Of a stretch of 64,000 nt of DNA, positions 46,774 through 55,330 are shown piece by piece. The notes beneath the pieces are model-generated. The model made no database searches, had not been told where the DNA came from, and saw only the letters and a list, made by a program, of their open reading frames with translations. The stretch's first letter is position 1. Each line of letters opens with the position of its first letter. The stretch spans positions 1-64,000 of the forward strand of contig NZ_LGJH01000137.1 of assembly GCF_001298105.1 (NCBI RefSeq), written 5' to 3'. The DNA is from Novosphingobium sp. ST904 (GTDB lineage Bacteria > Pseudomonadota > Alphaproteobacteria > Sphingomonadales > Sphingomonadaceae). The position numbers were made by a program, and so were the translations under genes.

Positions 46774-48117
46774 ATGCTGGCGCTGACCGTCGGAAGCCCT
46801 CCCATACCGCAGTTCCTGATGGTCCCGACCATGATGCTCTACTGCGTCCTGGTCGCATTGCTGTGCCTCAGGATCGGCAGGTCCGCGCAGTTCCTGGTGA
46901 TCGCCTGCGCCGTTCGCCTCGCCATGTCGGCACTGCCCCATTTCTCGTTCTCCGCATCGCCTGCGGGGCTGAGCTGGAACGCGCTGGTCTCGGTGCTGGT
47001 CGTGGGCCTTGGCATCCTGCAATTGCGCCGAAGCCGCGCGGTCCCGATCGTAGTGGGAGCGATCGCCCCCCTGCTCCTCGTGATCCTGCTGAGCGCGACC
47101 TTCAACGACGATGCATCCGGCAGCACGGAAAGCCTGGTGAAATATGCCTACTTCACCGTCATCGCGCTCGCGGCCTACGACGCCTTCGTTGCTGACGGCG
47201 CCGGCAAGGTGCTGATCCGGGTCCTGTTGACCTTCCTGCTGCCGCTTTTGCTCCAGTCCTACAGCCTCGTCCTGGGCATCGCCAAGGCGACCGAGAGCGA
47301 CGGGTCGGCGTCCTACATCGGCGGCTACAACCACGAAGCCAGCTTCTCGATCATCCTGCTCACCGCGCTTCTGGCGGCCGTGCTCAACCCGGATCTCCGG
47401 CGACTGGTGAAGCTTGCGATCGCGGTCGTCTGCATCGGCGGGATCGCGGCCGCCAACTACCGGACCGCCATCATAACCGCCGCGCCGATCACTCTTGGCC
47501 TGCTGGTCTCGGTCCTGACCTCCGCCGTCCGGCCGAGCCAGCGCCCCGTCGCCACCATCCTTGGCGGGCTGCTGGTGCTGGCCTGCCTTCCCGTGCTTCC
47601 CATCGTGGCCGGCGATCGTTTCGATGCCATCAGCACGATCGCCTCGCACCCGGAAATCCTCACCAAGGCACCCGCCGAATTCAGCCGCGACGACCAGGCC
47701 CTGCTGTCAGGCCGGCTACTGCTCTGGAGCCAGTACGTCACCGCCTGGGAGGAAAGCACCCCCCGCCAGCACATGTTCGGATACGGCGCCAATGCCTGGG
47801 AGGGGCGCTATCGCTACTATGCCCACAACACGCTGATCTCGACGCTCTACGAACTGGGCTTGCTCGGCGTCGCGGCGATGCTGTTCCTGTGGCTGTGGAT
47901 GTTCTGGCTGGCGCTGACCGCGCGCACGCCGGCCCGCTTCGTCCTCATCATGGCGCATCTCGGCTTCTTCCTGCTGAACATGGCGACGATGCCGTTCTGG
48001 ATGATCGAGGGGCTGCTGTTCTACAGCCTGCTTTGCGGTTTTACTGTCCACGCCTCGCTCATGACCCGGCCCGCGCCTCGGCCCGTCGCAAATCTTGCTG
48101 CGCCCCATCCCGTTTGA
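46774..48117 (+). CDS. Wzy-type polysaccharide polymerase (region 2)
   Basis: A 447-residue membrane protein with about 11 hydrophobic segments. YIGGYNHEASFSIILL, NYRTAIITAAPI and the late YAHNTLISTLYELGLLGV segment (the NT/HN loop typical of Wzy/WaaL proteins) support a polymerase. A GGGAG site precedes the ATG. Follows the two GT4 genes and would polymerise their product in the periplasm. Confidence 0.8.
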   Translation: MLALTVGSPPIPQFLMVPTMMLYCVLVALLCLRIGRSAQFLVIACAVRLAMSALPHFSFSASPAGLSWNALVSVLVVGLGILQLRRSRAVPIVVGAIAPLLLVILLSATFNDDASGSTESLVKYAYFTVIALAAYDAFVADGAGKVLIRVLLTFLLPLLLQSYSLVLGIAKATESDGSASYIGGYNHEASFSIILLTALLAAVLNPDLRRLVKLAIAVVCIGGIAAANYRTAIITAAPITLGLLVSVLTSAVRPSQRPVATILGGLLVLACLPVLPIVAGDRFDAISTIASHPEILTKAPAEFSRDDQALLSGRLLLWSQYVTAWEESTPRQHMFGYGANAWEGRYRYYAHNTLISTLYELGLLGVAAMLFLWLWMFWLALTARTPARFVLIMAHLGFFLLNMATMPFWMIEGLLFYSLLCGFTVHASLMTRPAPRPVANLAAPHPV

Positions 48118-48210
48118 CCGGATAACCGCCGGTTCCGGCGTTGCCCTGCGCTTTGCCCGGGATAAGATTTCGCGCGTCGTTCTTCGCAATCCCTGCGGAG
48201 ATATACTCTC

Positions 48211-49298
48211 GTGTGCTCGCAAAGAGCCGAAAAACTCGCCAAGTCATTGAGTAAAAAGATGATAAAAACTTCGGTCGTCGCACTCTCCCTGCTTTTCGCA
48301 GGTCTTTCCAGTTCCGACATCGGCGAATCGATCGCCCGGTTCAGCCCTTTTGCCGCCGCTCCGGTCATGTTCGCCCAGGCATCCTCCACGGCCACGGCCT
48401 TCAGGATGCCCGCGATCACCGCGCCGCAACTCTCCTCCGGCACTTCGTGCAAGGCCATGACCACCCTGCGCCTCGGGCCGACTTCCGCCAGCCTGAAGAA
48501 GGTCTGCGCGGTTGACGGCAAGATTCTCGTCAACGGCAAGAACGCCACCGGCTTTGCGATGGAGGACGTCAAATCCCTGCGCTACGGGCCGCTCCTGCGG
48601 GGCGAGAACGTCCCCAACATCCAGGTCCAGCGGGTTTCCGAAACGGCGGCCGCGCGGATTCGGTGCTCGGCCTCGGGCTCGTCAACGTCAGCAACGGCAT
48701 CGGCAAGGCGGTGTTCCGCGATCTCGTGTGGATCGGCGACAAGAACTACCCCTCGATCAACAGCGACGATGCATGGGCCGCCATCGCACTGAAGGGCAAG
48801 GATGCCAACGACATCGGCTCCTTTGCGATCAGCAATTTCGACTTCCAGAATTTGTTCATGAAGTCCGGTAGTTACTATCAGAACGTCGACGGCATATCGA
48901 CCGAGGCGGGCTATTCGGGGACGATCTCCAACGGACGCGTCCTGAATGCCAGCGATGCCTGCCTGGACATCAAGGGCAAGGTCAGGGTGGACAATGTCTA
49001 CCTTGCCGGTTGCCGCCAGGGCATCAAGGCATGGACCGACCAGAGCCACGGCCTGGTCGAACTGGGCACGAACCGCTTCGTGGGCATCATCGGCAAAGGC
49101 ACCAAGACCAAGACCCGGACCATCACGATCGACGTGCTCATCGCGTCCGGCGATCCTTCGGTTCCGCTCTTCCGCGCCGAGGATGGTGTGGTGAACCTGC
49201 GGATCGGCAGGCTCGTTTCCAAGACCGGGCAGGTGCTCAACAGTTCCAGCAGTTATTCCGGGTCTACCGTGACGGTCGGGCAGCGGGTCTATTTCTGA
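48211..49298 (+). CDS. Exported beta-helix-like protein, one-base frameshift
   Basis: About 362 residues when repaired. A signal-like N-terminus (VVALSLLFAGLSSSDIG) follows either a GTG at 48211 or an ATG at 48259. The body shows short strand repeats of a right-handed beta-helix (DIGSFAISNFDFQNLFMKS, GYSGTISNGRVLNASDACLDI, KVRVDNVYLAGCRQGIKAW). One base is missing near 48650; after it the frame reads DSVLGLGLVNVSNG. Probably a secreted polysaccharide-modifying protein for region 2. It overlaps the convergent glycosyltransferase by 10 bases. Confidence 0.67.
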
Positions 49299-50418
49299 TC
49301 GGATGCCCGCCGGCCAGACAGGCCGCGGTAGACTTCCATGACCCGTTTCGCATGGCTGGCCGCGCACAGGGTTTCCCTGGCGCGGCCACGTGCATCGGCG
49401 AAGGCGATTGGATCCGAACCCGCCAGCGCGCCGCGAACGCTCCGGGCGAATGCTTCAGGCCCCGCGTCCAACGGCACGAGCACCCCGCCGCCGAAACGGC
49501 GGCCGGTCTCGCCCAGTCCCGCATCGTCGGTGGCCACATAGGGCACGCCCAGTATCAGCGCCTCCAGCGGCGTGCGCCCCAGGGGCTCGTCGATGGCGGG
49601 GATGGCGAGAAGATCGAGCATGGCGATGTTCTCCTCCACCGGCAGGCGGAAACCGGCAAAGACGACCCTGTCGGCAATTCCGAGCTGCCGCGCGAAATCT
49701 TCAAGGTCCTGCTGAGTCTCGTCGACCTCGCGGCCGAAGATCACGAAAGCCGCCTGGGGAAGCTCGATCAGCACCGCGCGCGCCATCTCCAGGAAGAAGC
49801 GCGGCCGCTTGCGGTGCGCGAAATTGCCGATGAAGCCGATCAGCGGCCCTTCCCCGGCAACCCTGTGACAGGCAGCGAAGGCATTCCTGAGCGCTTGCCA
49901 TCCACGTCCTCGGCCAGTTCCACGGGATTGTCGATCAGAACCGACCGGCTCCTGAGCCACTGCGGCAGCCGCTGCTCCACGGCCTGCGAGATGCAGATGA
50001 TCCGCTGAGCCGTGGCGATCACGGCAAGGTTCGGGGCCACCGGACGGTTGAAGGCGCGGTTGTGGTAGACCACCGGAATCCCGCGAAGCCGCGCCGCCGG
50101 TCCCCAGCTCTGGAGTGCCGACAGGTCATTGCAGTGCACGAAGGTACCCTCGGGCTGGCCTGACAGCAGCGACAGCCGGCGCGGCAGCAACCGGGCCTCC
50201 GTCGCCAGGCCGTGCCGGAAGCTCGGGGATTCGCCGAGCGGCCAGATGGTGAAACCGTGTTCGCGCGCCACCTGCTCTATCAGGCTGTCTCGCGGCGCGG
50301 CCACCACCACTTCCACCCCGTACTCCTGCTGAAGCGTCCTGCCGAGCGTGAAGGAGGAAACGTGGCTGCCGCCGATCTTCTCATTGGTGAACGGAAAGAC
50401 CACCCTGTCCACGCGCAT
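49289..50418 (-). CDS. Family 4 glycosyltransferase, one-base frameshift
   Basis: About 376 residues when repaired. First frame (50418 to about 49905): FTNEKIGGSHVSSFTLGRTL, VYHNRAFNRP, IICISQAVEQRLP. Second frame: LIGFIGNFAHRKRPRFFLEMA, FAGFRLPVEENIAMLDLLAIP, EPLGRTPLEALILGVPYVATD. One base is missing near 49897-49905 on the coding strand (GGG read as GG). Divergent from the glycosyltransferase at 50576. Donor unknown. Confidence 0.85.
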
Positions 50419-50509
50419 CGGTTCCCTGCCTTCCTGGTGTCGCCCATCATCGCCAAGAGCGCGGCGCCGCCGCGGTTCGGGCGGGCCATGCCCTAAGACT
50501 TAATCGCAA

Positions 50510-50524
50510 TTGTGCAGCGGCGCC
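50510..50524. promoter_or_regulatory. TTGTGCAGCG motif between divergent glycosyltransferase genes
   Basis: TTGTGCAGCGGCGCC lies in the 157-base gap between the genes starting at 50418 (minus) and 50576 (plus). The first ten bases match the sites at 20927 and 24040 with one difference at most. Confidence 0.25.
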
Positions 50525-50575
50525 CATGAAACTAGCCAATGCAATTAGGTATATGGCAGCGATCCAGAAGGATTC

Positions 50576-51628
50576 ATGGCACGAGTCTGGTGCTTTCCCG
50601 GCGAAGAGAACCGCCACAGCAATCCCTACACGGCGATCCTGATCGGACAGCTTCGCCGACTGGGCCATTCACCTTCATCGCCCGGCTGGAAGGAACGCTT
50701 CACCGGCACCTGCGACATCCTGCACCTGCACTGGCCACAAAAGGTCATACAGCCGGGCCTCCTGCGCAGCTTGCGGACGATCGCAGCCTGGGCGGTGTTT
50801 CTCGCGCTCCAGAAGGCGCGCGGCGCGAAGATCGTCTGGACCATGCACAATGCCGTCTCTCACGAACAGTTGCGCCCCAGGCTCGAAAGGTTCTGGATGG
50901 CGCGGTTCATGGCCCTGCTCGACGGTATCCACGCCATGTCGGAGAGCAGCCTCGCGCAGGCCCGGCTCCGTCACCCGGTGCTGACCCGCATTCCGGCTCT
51001 GGTTGCGCCCCACTGGACTTATTCCGGCGCCTATCCGCCGCCTGCCGCCACCATCGGCCTGCGCCGCGATACGGTCTCATTCCTCGGCGACATCAAGGGC
51101 TACAAGGGCCTCGACGACATGCTCGCCGCGCTGGAGAACGCTGAACCGGACAGTCGCCGCTATCTGGTCCACGGCCTGCCGGAGAGCCCCGCCGAAGCCG
51201 CCGCGCTGGAGGCCCGGCTCGCCGCCCTTTCCGGGCGCGGCTGGAGAATGGAGTGGGTGCTTACCCGGCTCAGCGACCAGGAGATGGCGGACCGGCTCAA
51301 CGAGACGCTGATCCTGCTCCTTCCCTATCGCCGGGGCGAGAACAGCGGCCTCGCCATCCTGGCAGCCGAGCGCGGCACGCCGGTGATGGTGTCTGGAATC
51401 TCCGCCTTCTCGAACCTGCTCGACGAACTGGGGCCGCCGCGGGTGACGGCGATCACCGCGCCTTTGTCGCACCGGCAGATCGCCGAGGCCGCCCAGGCGG
51501 CCGCCGCCGTCGCAGGGGCAGTGCCGCTGCATTTCGTGGCCCGGCGTTCGCCCGAGAGAGTGGTTGCAGAGATTTCGAATTACTACCTGTTTCTGATGGA
51601 TTCAGGGGGCAGAAAACTCCCAAGATGA
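50576..51628 (+). CDS. GT-B glycosyltransferase (GumK-like layout)
   Basis: A 350-residue protein. Early DILHLHWPQK and TMHNAV, middle SFLGDIKGYKGLDDMLAALE, and late LILLLPYRRGENSGLAILAAERGTPVMVS give a GT-B architecture similar in layout to GumK-type transferases, but this is a shape argument, not a firm family call. It ends 36 bases before the Wzc-type gene and is probably in the same operon. Confidence 0.78.
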   Translation: MARVWCFPGEENRHSNPYTAILIGQLRRLGHSPSSPGWKERFTGTCDILHLHWPQKVIQPGLLRSLRTIAAWAVFLALQKARGAKIVWTMHNAVSHEQLRPRLERFWMARFMALLDGIHAMSESSLAQARLRHPVLTRIPALVAPHWTYSGAYPPPAATIGLRRDTVSFLGDIKGYKGLDDMLAALENAEPDSRRYLVHGLPESPAEAAALEARLAALSGRGWRMEWVLTRLSDQEMADRLNETLILLLPYRRGENSGLAILAAERGTPVMVSGISAFSNLLDELGPPRVTAITAPLSHRQIAEAAQAAAAVAGAVPLHFVARRSPERVVAEISNYYLFLMDSGGRKLPR

Positions 51629-51664
51629 CAGTCGATTTCCACGTCCTCCGGAAGGTAGAGCGAC

Positions 51665-53836
51665 TTGTCCGCAGCTTTCGAAAAGCTCCCCGTTTCCAAC
51701 CTGCGCGGCGTGGACGCAGCCCCTTCGACCACGTCCGGTCCCGATGGTTCCAAACTCATCGACCTGTCCTGGCTGGCGATGCTCGCCTGGCGGCACAAGT
51801 GGGCCATGCTGGCGGTCATCGGCTGCGCCCTTGCCGCGACATTGGCGGCCTACATGCTCGCAGTGAAACAGTACGACGCGAACGTCGTGCTCGCGCTCGA
51901 CCGGAACGACCAGCAACTGGTGCGGACGGCGCAGACCGACAAGGACACCGCTGTCGATTCGCCGACCGTGGATACCGAAGTGCAGGTGCTCCTCTCCCCT
52001 GAAGTGGCGACCGCCGCGGTGCGGAATGCCCGGCTGAACACGAACCCCGCCTTCATCGCCGCCGGCGCGCCGGACATCGCAGGTCCGCTTTCGATCCCGG
52101 CAGCGACGGCGATCGTCAGGTCCAACCTGACGGTGGGCCGACAGGGCCTCTCCTATGCGATCAACCTGGGCTACAAGTCCCGCGATCCGGCGGTTGCCGC
52201 TTCCGTGGCCAATGCCGTGGCCGACGCCTATGTCAGCGGCAACGTCCAGAGCGAGCAATCCGCGCGCAGCCAGGACATCAACATGCTGCGGACCCGCCTT
52301 GACCAGCTTCGCGGCGACGTCATCAAGGCCGAGGCCGCCGTAGCCGCCTACCGCGCCAAGTCCGACCTCGTAAGCGTGAGCAACGACAGCACGATCGCGC
52401 AGCAGGAACTTTCGACGCTGAACACCGAACTGGCCTCCGCCAAGGCGGAACTTGCCGCCTCGCAGGGACGCGCAAGCGCCAACGCCGGGGAGAACGGCAC
52501 CGCCGTCAACAGCAGCCCGGTGATCCGCGACCTGCGAACCGACGTGTCCCGCCTCGAAGTCAAGCTGGCGGAACAATCTTCCGTCTACGGCCCCAACCAC
52601 CCCGACCGCGTCAAGACCCAGGCCCAGTTGACGACGGCCCGGCAGGCGCTGAGCCGCGAAGTCTCGCGCGCCAGTTCCGGCGTCAGGTCGGACATCAGCG
52701 TCGACAGCCAGCGCGTCGGCGCGATCCAGTCGGCGATCGGCAGCGCCAAGGGCAGGCTGCTGGCGGGCAACAACGCTTCGGTGCGCCTGAACGAACTGGA
52801 GCGCGTCGCGGAAAGCTCGCGCCAGCTCTACCAGACCTTCCTCGATCGCTACCGGGTGGAACTGGCGACGCGCGGCACGGAAAAGAGCAAGGCCCAGGTC
52901 ATCGCCCGGGCTCAGGTGCCGGTGCGGCCCTCCTCGCCCGACCTGCTGGTCTACATGCTGGGGGGCCTGATCGCGGGGATCATCGCGGCGGTGCTTCTGG
53001 CCATGGCGCTGGAATGGCGCGAGCGCGGCCTGCGCACCCGCGCCGAAACCGAGGAGTTCACCGGCTACGAAGTGGTCAGCAGCCTGCCGGATATCGGGAC
53101 GATGGACGAACCCGACTTCCGCAGGAACGATGCCCTGGGCGTTCCCGATTTCGTGGTCGAACACCGGGAATCCCCGTTCTCCGAATCCGTCCGGGCCATC
53201 TGGACGGCGCTGAAGATCGGACACAAGGGACAACTCGCCCGTTCCGTGGGCGTCACTTCCTCGATACCGGGAGAAGGCAAGACCAGCACGGCCATCGCCC
53301 TCGCCCGGTCCACCGCGCTCGCGGGAAGGCGGACCCTCTTGGTGGACTGTGACATGCGCCGCATGGGCACCACCCTTGCGCTGGGTCTCCGCAACCGCCC
53401 CGGCCTTGTCGAAGTCCTCAACGGTCAGGCCCGCATCGAGGATGTGATCGTGCTGGACGAGGCATCCGGCGCCCATGTCCTGCCGCTCAACACCGAACTC
53501 ACCGCCCAGTCGGACATCATGCATTCCCAGGCCACGGCCGCCATGTTCGACCGCTTCAGGCAGGAATACGACTTCGTCGTGCTCGACATCGCACCGGCCA
53601 TCCCCGTCGCCGAAGCCCGCGCCATCGCCACGATGGCGGATCTCACGCTCATGGTCGTGCGGTGGCGGACCACACAGCGCAAGGTCGTGAAGACGGCGAT
53701 CCGCGAACTCGATCGCGCCGGTGCGCGGATCTTCGGCATCATTCTCACGCAAGTGGACACCCGCTCCTCGGCAGTGCTGAGCGAGGAAATGGCCTATTAC
53801 CAATATTACTATTCGCGTGAGAGCCGGCCGAACTGA
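51665..53836 (+). CDS. Second Wzc-type co-polymerase with tyrosine autokinase domain
   Basis: A 723-residue protein. TM1 near 45-65, a periplasmic coiled-coil region (about 190-400), TM2 near 430-455, then a BY-kinase: Walker A SIPGEGKTSTA near 535, Walker A' LLVDCDMRR and a C-terminal Tyr cluster YYQYYYSR. The start is TTG at 51665 with GGAAG upstream. Only about 30 percent of positions look shared with the 17568-19790 protein by eye, so it serves a different polymer. No Wza partner is in this region. Confidence 0.92.
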   Translation: MSAAFEKLPVSNLRGVDAAPSTTSGPDGSKLIDLSWLAMLAWRHKWAMLAVIGCALAATLAAYMLAVKQYDANVVLALDRNDQQLVRTAQTDKDTAVDSPTVDTEVQVLLSPEVATAAVRNARLNTNPAFIAAGAPDIAGPLSIPAATAIVRSNLTVGRQGLSYAINLGYKSRDPAVAASVANAVADAYVSGNVQSEQSARSQDINMLRTRLDQLRGDVIKAEAAVAAYRAKSDLVSVSNDSTIAQQELSTLNTELASAKAELAASQGRASANAGENGTAVNSSPVIRDLRTDVSRLEVKLAEQSSVYGPNHPDRVKTQAQLTTARQALSREVSRASSGVRSDISVDSQRVGAIQSAIGSAKGRLLAGNNASVRLNELERVAESSRQLYQTFLDRYRVELATRGTEKSKAQVIARAQVPVRPSSPDLLVYMLGGLIAGIIAAVLLAMALEWRERGLRTRAETEEFTGYEVVSSLPDIGTMDEPDFRRNDALGVPDFVVEHRESPFSESVRAIWTALKIGHKGQLARSVGVTSSIPGEGKTSTAIALARSTALAGRRTLLVDCDMRRMGTTLALGLRNRPGLVEVLNGQARIEDVIVLDEASGAHVLPLNTELTAQSDIMHSQATAAMFDRFRQEYDFVVLDIAPAIPVAEARAIATMADLTLMVVRWRTTQRKVVKTAIRELDRAGARIFGIILTQVDTRSSAVLSEEMAYYQYYYSRESRPN

Positions 53837-53867
53837 GATCGCTGCAACAGGCCCGGCCAGTGTCGGC

Positions 53868-54716
53868 TCAGGCGGAAGGCGAACCCTCTGCCGCGTAGCC
53901 GAAGAACGCCAGCAGGTCCGGCTTGGCCGCGACAGTCTCGTGTACGATCCTGCGCTCTACCGTGGTCAGCAGCTTGACCTGTGCGCGCTGCGAAGACGAT
54001 CCATGTCCCTTGGAACGATCGCCCGAAGCCTCCCCCGGCTCGTCGGAAACCGGCGCTGCGTTCTCGATTCCAAATGCGGAAGCCAGCGAGGCGGGCTCGC
54101 TGCGAAACGCCTCGTATGTCACGAGCGGATAGCCCCCGCGCTCCACGGCATCGCGCAGGAGCCCGCTCTGCCAGACCCACAGCCTGGCCAGATGGCCCAC
54201 CACATCCCGGCGATCCACACCGTCATAGACCGAAGGCAGCGGACGCCGCAGCCGGGCATCGATGTTCGCAATGGGCTCGCGATTGGTCACCACCACGCGC
54301 GCCGCCGAAAAATGCCGCAGCAATTCGTCGTGGCGCACGAGGTTTGGCGGGCTCTTTTCCAGAAAGTAGGCCACCGGGCGGGACTGCTCTATTTCCGCGA
54401 CCCGCGCAGCCCAGGCCCCAATCACCGCCTCGAAATCGACGAACTTTTCCGGAAACCAGCGATCGACATCCATCAGCCCCCTGACGAGCCGCTGTCCTTC
54501 GTAGCTGGAATGAAGCCCGGCAAGGCTGACATGGTCCGCAAGATAGCTTGCCATCGTGGTGGAACCGGCGCCGGGCGGCGCGAGAAGGAACAGGAAAGGG
54601 CGGTGGATCCGGTCCTGTCGGCGCGCAGGCCAGTACGATTCAGGCGAGCGCCGCTCCCTTCGCATCCGCTTCAAGGCGCGAGAAATCGCTGGGCCCATCA
54701 AGGCGTTCCGCCCCAA
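53868..54716 (-). CDS. Sulfotransferase-like P-loop protein
   Basis: A 282-residue protein. FLLAPPGAGSTTMASYL near 45 replaces the usual PAPS 5'-phosphosulfate loop (often RSGTT), and EKSPPNLVRHDELLRHF plus ARVVVTNREPIA match the second PAPS 3'-phosphate region. This pattern fits sulfotransferases acting on carbohydrates or lipids. It is convergent with the Wzc gene, so it could sulfate the region 2 polymer (inference). The loop is atypical, so another nucleotide-dependent role remains possible. Confidence 0.65.
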   Translation of the reverse strand: MGRNALMGPAISRALKRMRRERRSPESYWPARRQDRIHRPFLFLLAPPGAGSTTMASYLADHVSLAGLHSSYEGQRLVRGLMDVDRWFPEKFVDFEAVIGAWAARVAEIEQSRPVAYFLEKSPPNLVRHDELLRHFSAARVVVTNREPIANIDARLRRPLPSVYDGVDRRDVVGHLARLWVWQSGLLRDAVERGGYPLVTYEAFRSEPASLASAFGIENAAPVSDEPGEASGDRSKGHGSSSQRAQVKLLTTVERRIVHETVAAKPDLLAFFGYAAEGSPSA

Positions 54717-54838
54717 ACCTCGTGCAACAACATCGGCATAGGGTAACCCGCATGGCCGCCGCCGTGCCGGCTATTGCGAGCCGGAGGCTACCTCTTTTTC
54801 GCAAGGGCCGCGCGTTTCATCGCACAGAAGGCTCGCGC

Positions 54839-55294
54839 TCAGCCCTTCCCGACCGACAGGATGCGGAAGATCGTTTCCGTCACGGGCTCGGCATTCAGCC
54901 AGATCGCTTTACCGCCCGGCCCTTCGACGCTTGCGGCCAGTTCCCCGGCAGCAGCCCGGTCCAGGACGAGGTCGATTTCGATCCGGTCCTCGTAAAGCCG
55001 CCCATTGCCGATCACTGCGCCGTCCTGGCCAAAGGCGGTGCCCGCACGGTTGACGAAGATCGCCACTTCAGCCCCAAGCGTGTCCCAGGACAGGAACGGC
55101 AGATCGCCGGCAACGGTCCCGGACATCTCGAACCGGAGAACGCCGTCATCGCTCGCGGCCGGGCGCAGTTCGTCCACCGCAACGGTCAGGCCGATACCGT
55201 CGTGCCGGCTTCCCGGCGCCCTGTCGCCACCCCAAGGGATCATCAAATCAAATCCAGATAGATTGTCGAAAACCGGATAGCAGCACCCGATCAA
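54839..55294 (-). CDS. Hypothetical protein
   Basis: An open frame of 151 residues with beta-rich, Gly/Asp-rich composition (LPFLSWDTLGAEVAIFVNRAG, RIEIDLVLDRAAAGELAASVE). No signal peptide or membrane segment and no family recognised. The start is uncertain: TTG at 55294 or ATG at 55243, neither with a clear ribosome site. Codon use resembles coding sequence. Confidence 0.45.
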   Translation of the reverse strand: MIGCCYPVFDNLSGFDLMIPWGGDRAPGSRHDGIGLTVAVDELRPAASDDGVLRFEMSGTVAGDLPFLSWDTLGAEVAIFVNRAGTAFGQDGAVIGNGRLYEDRIEIDLVLDRAAAGELAASVEGPGGKAIWLNAEPVTETIFRILSVGKG

Positions 55295-55330
55295 TTGAAA
55301 AGTCGTGAAAGCCGCGCGCGCTGCCGGCGA

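Noticed and set aside
51602..53803. Long open frame (733 residues) antisense to the second Wzc gene
   Set aside because: The plus strand has full Wzc motifs; the antisense frame has none and arises from codon bias.
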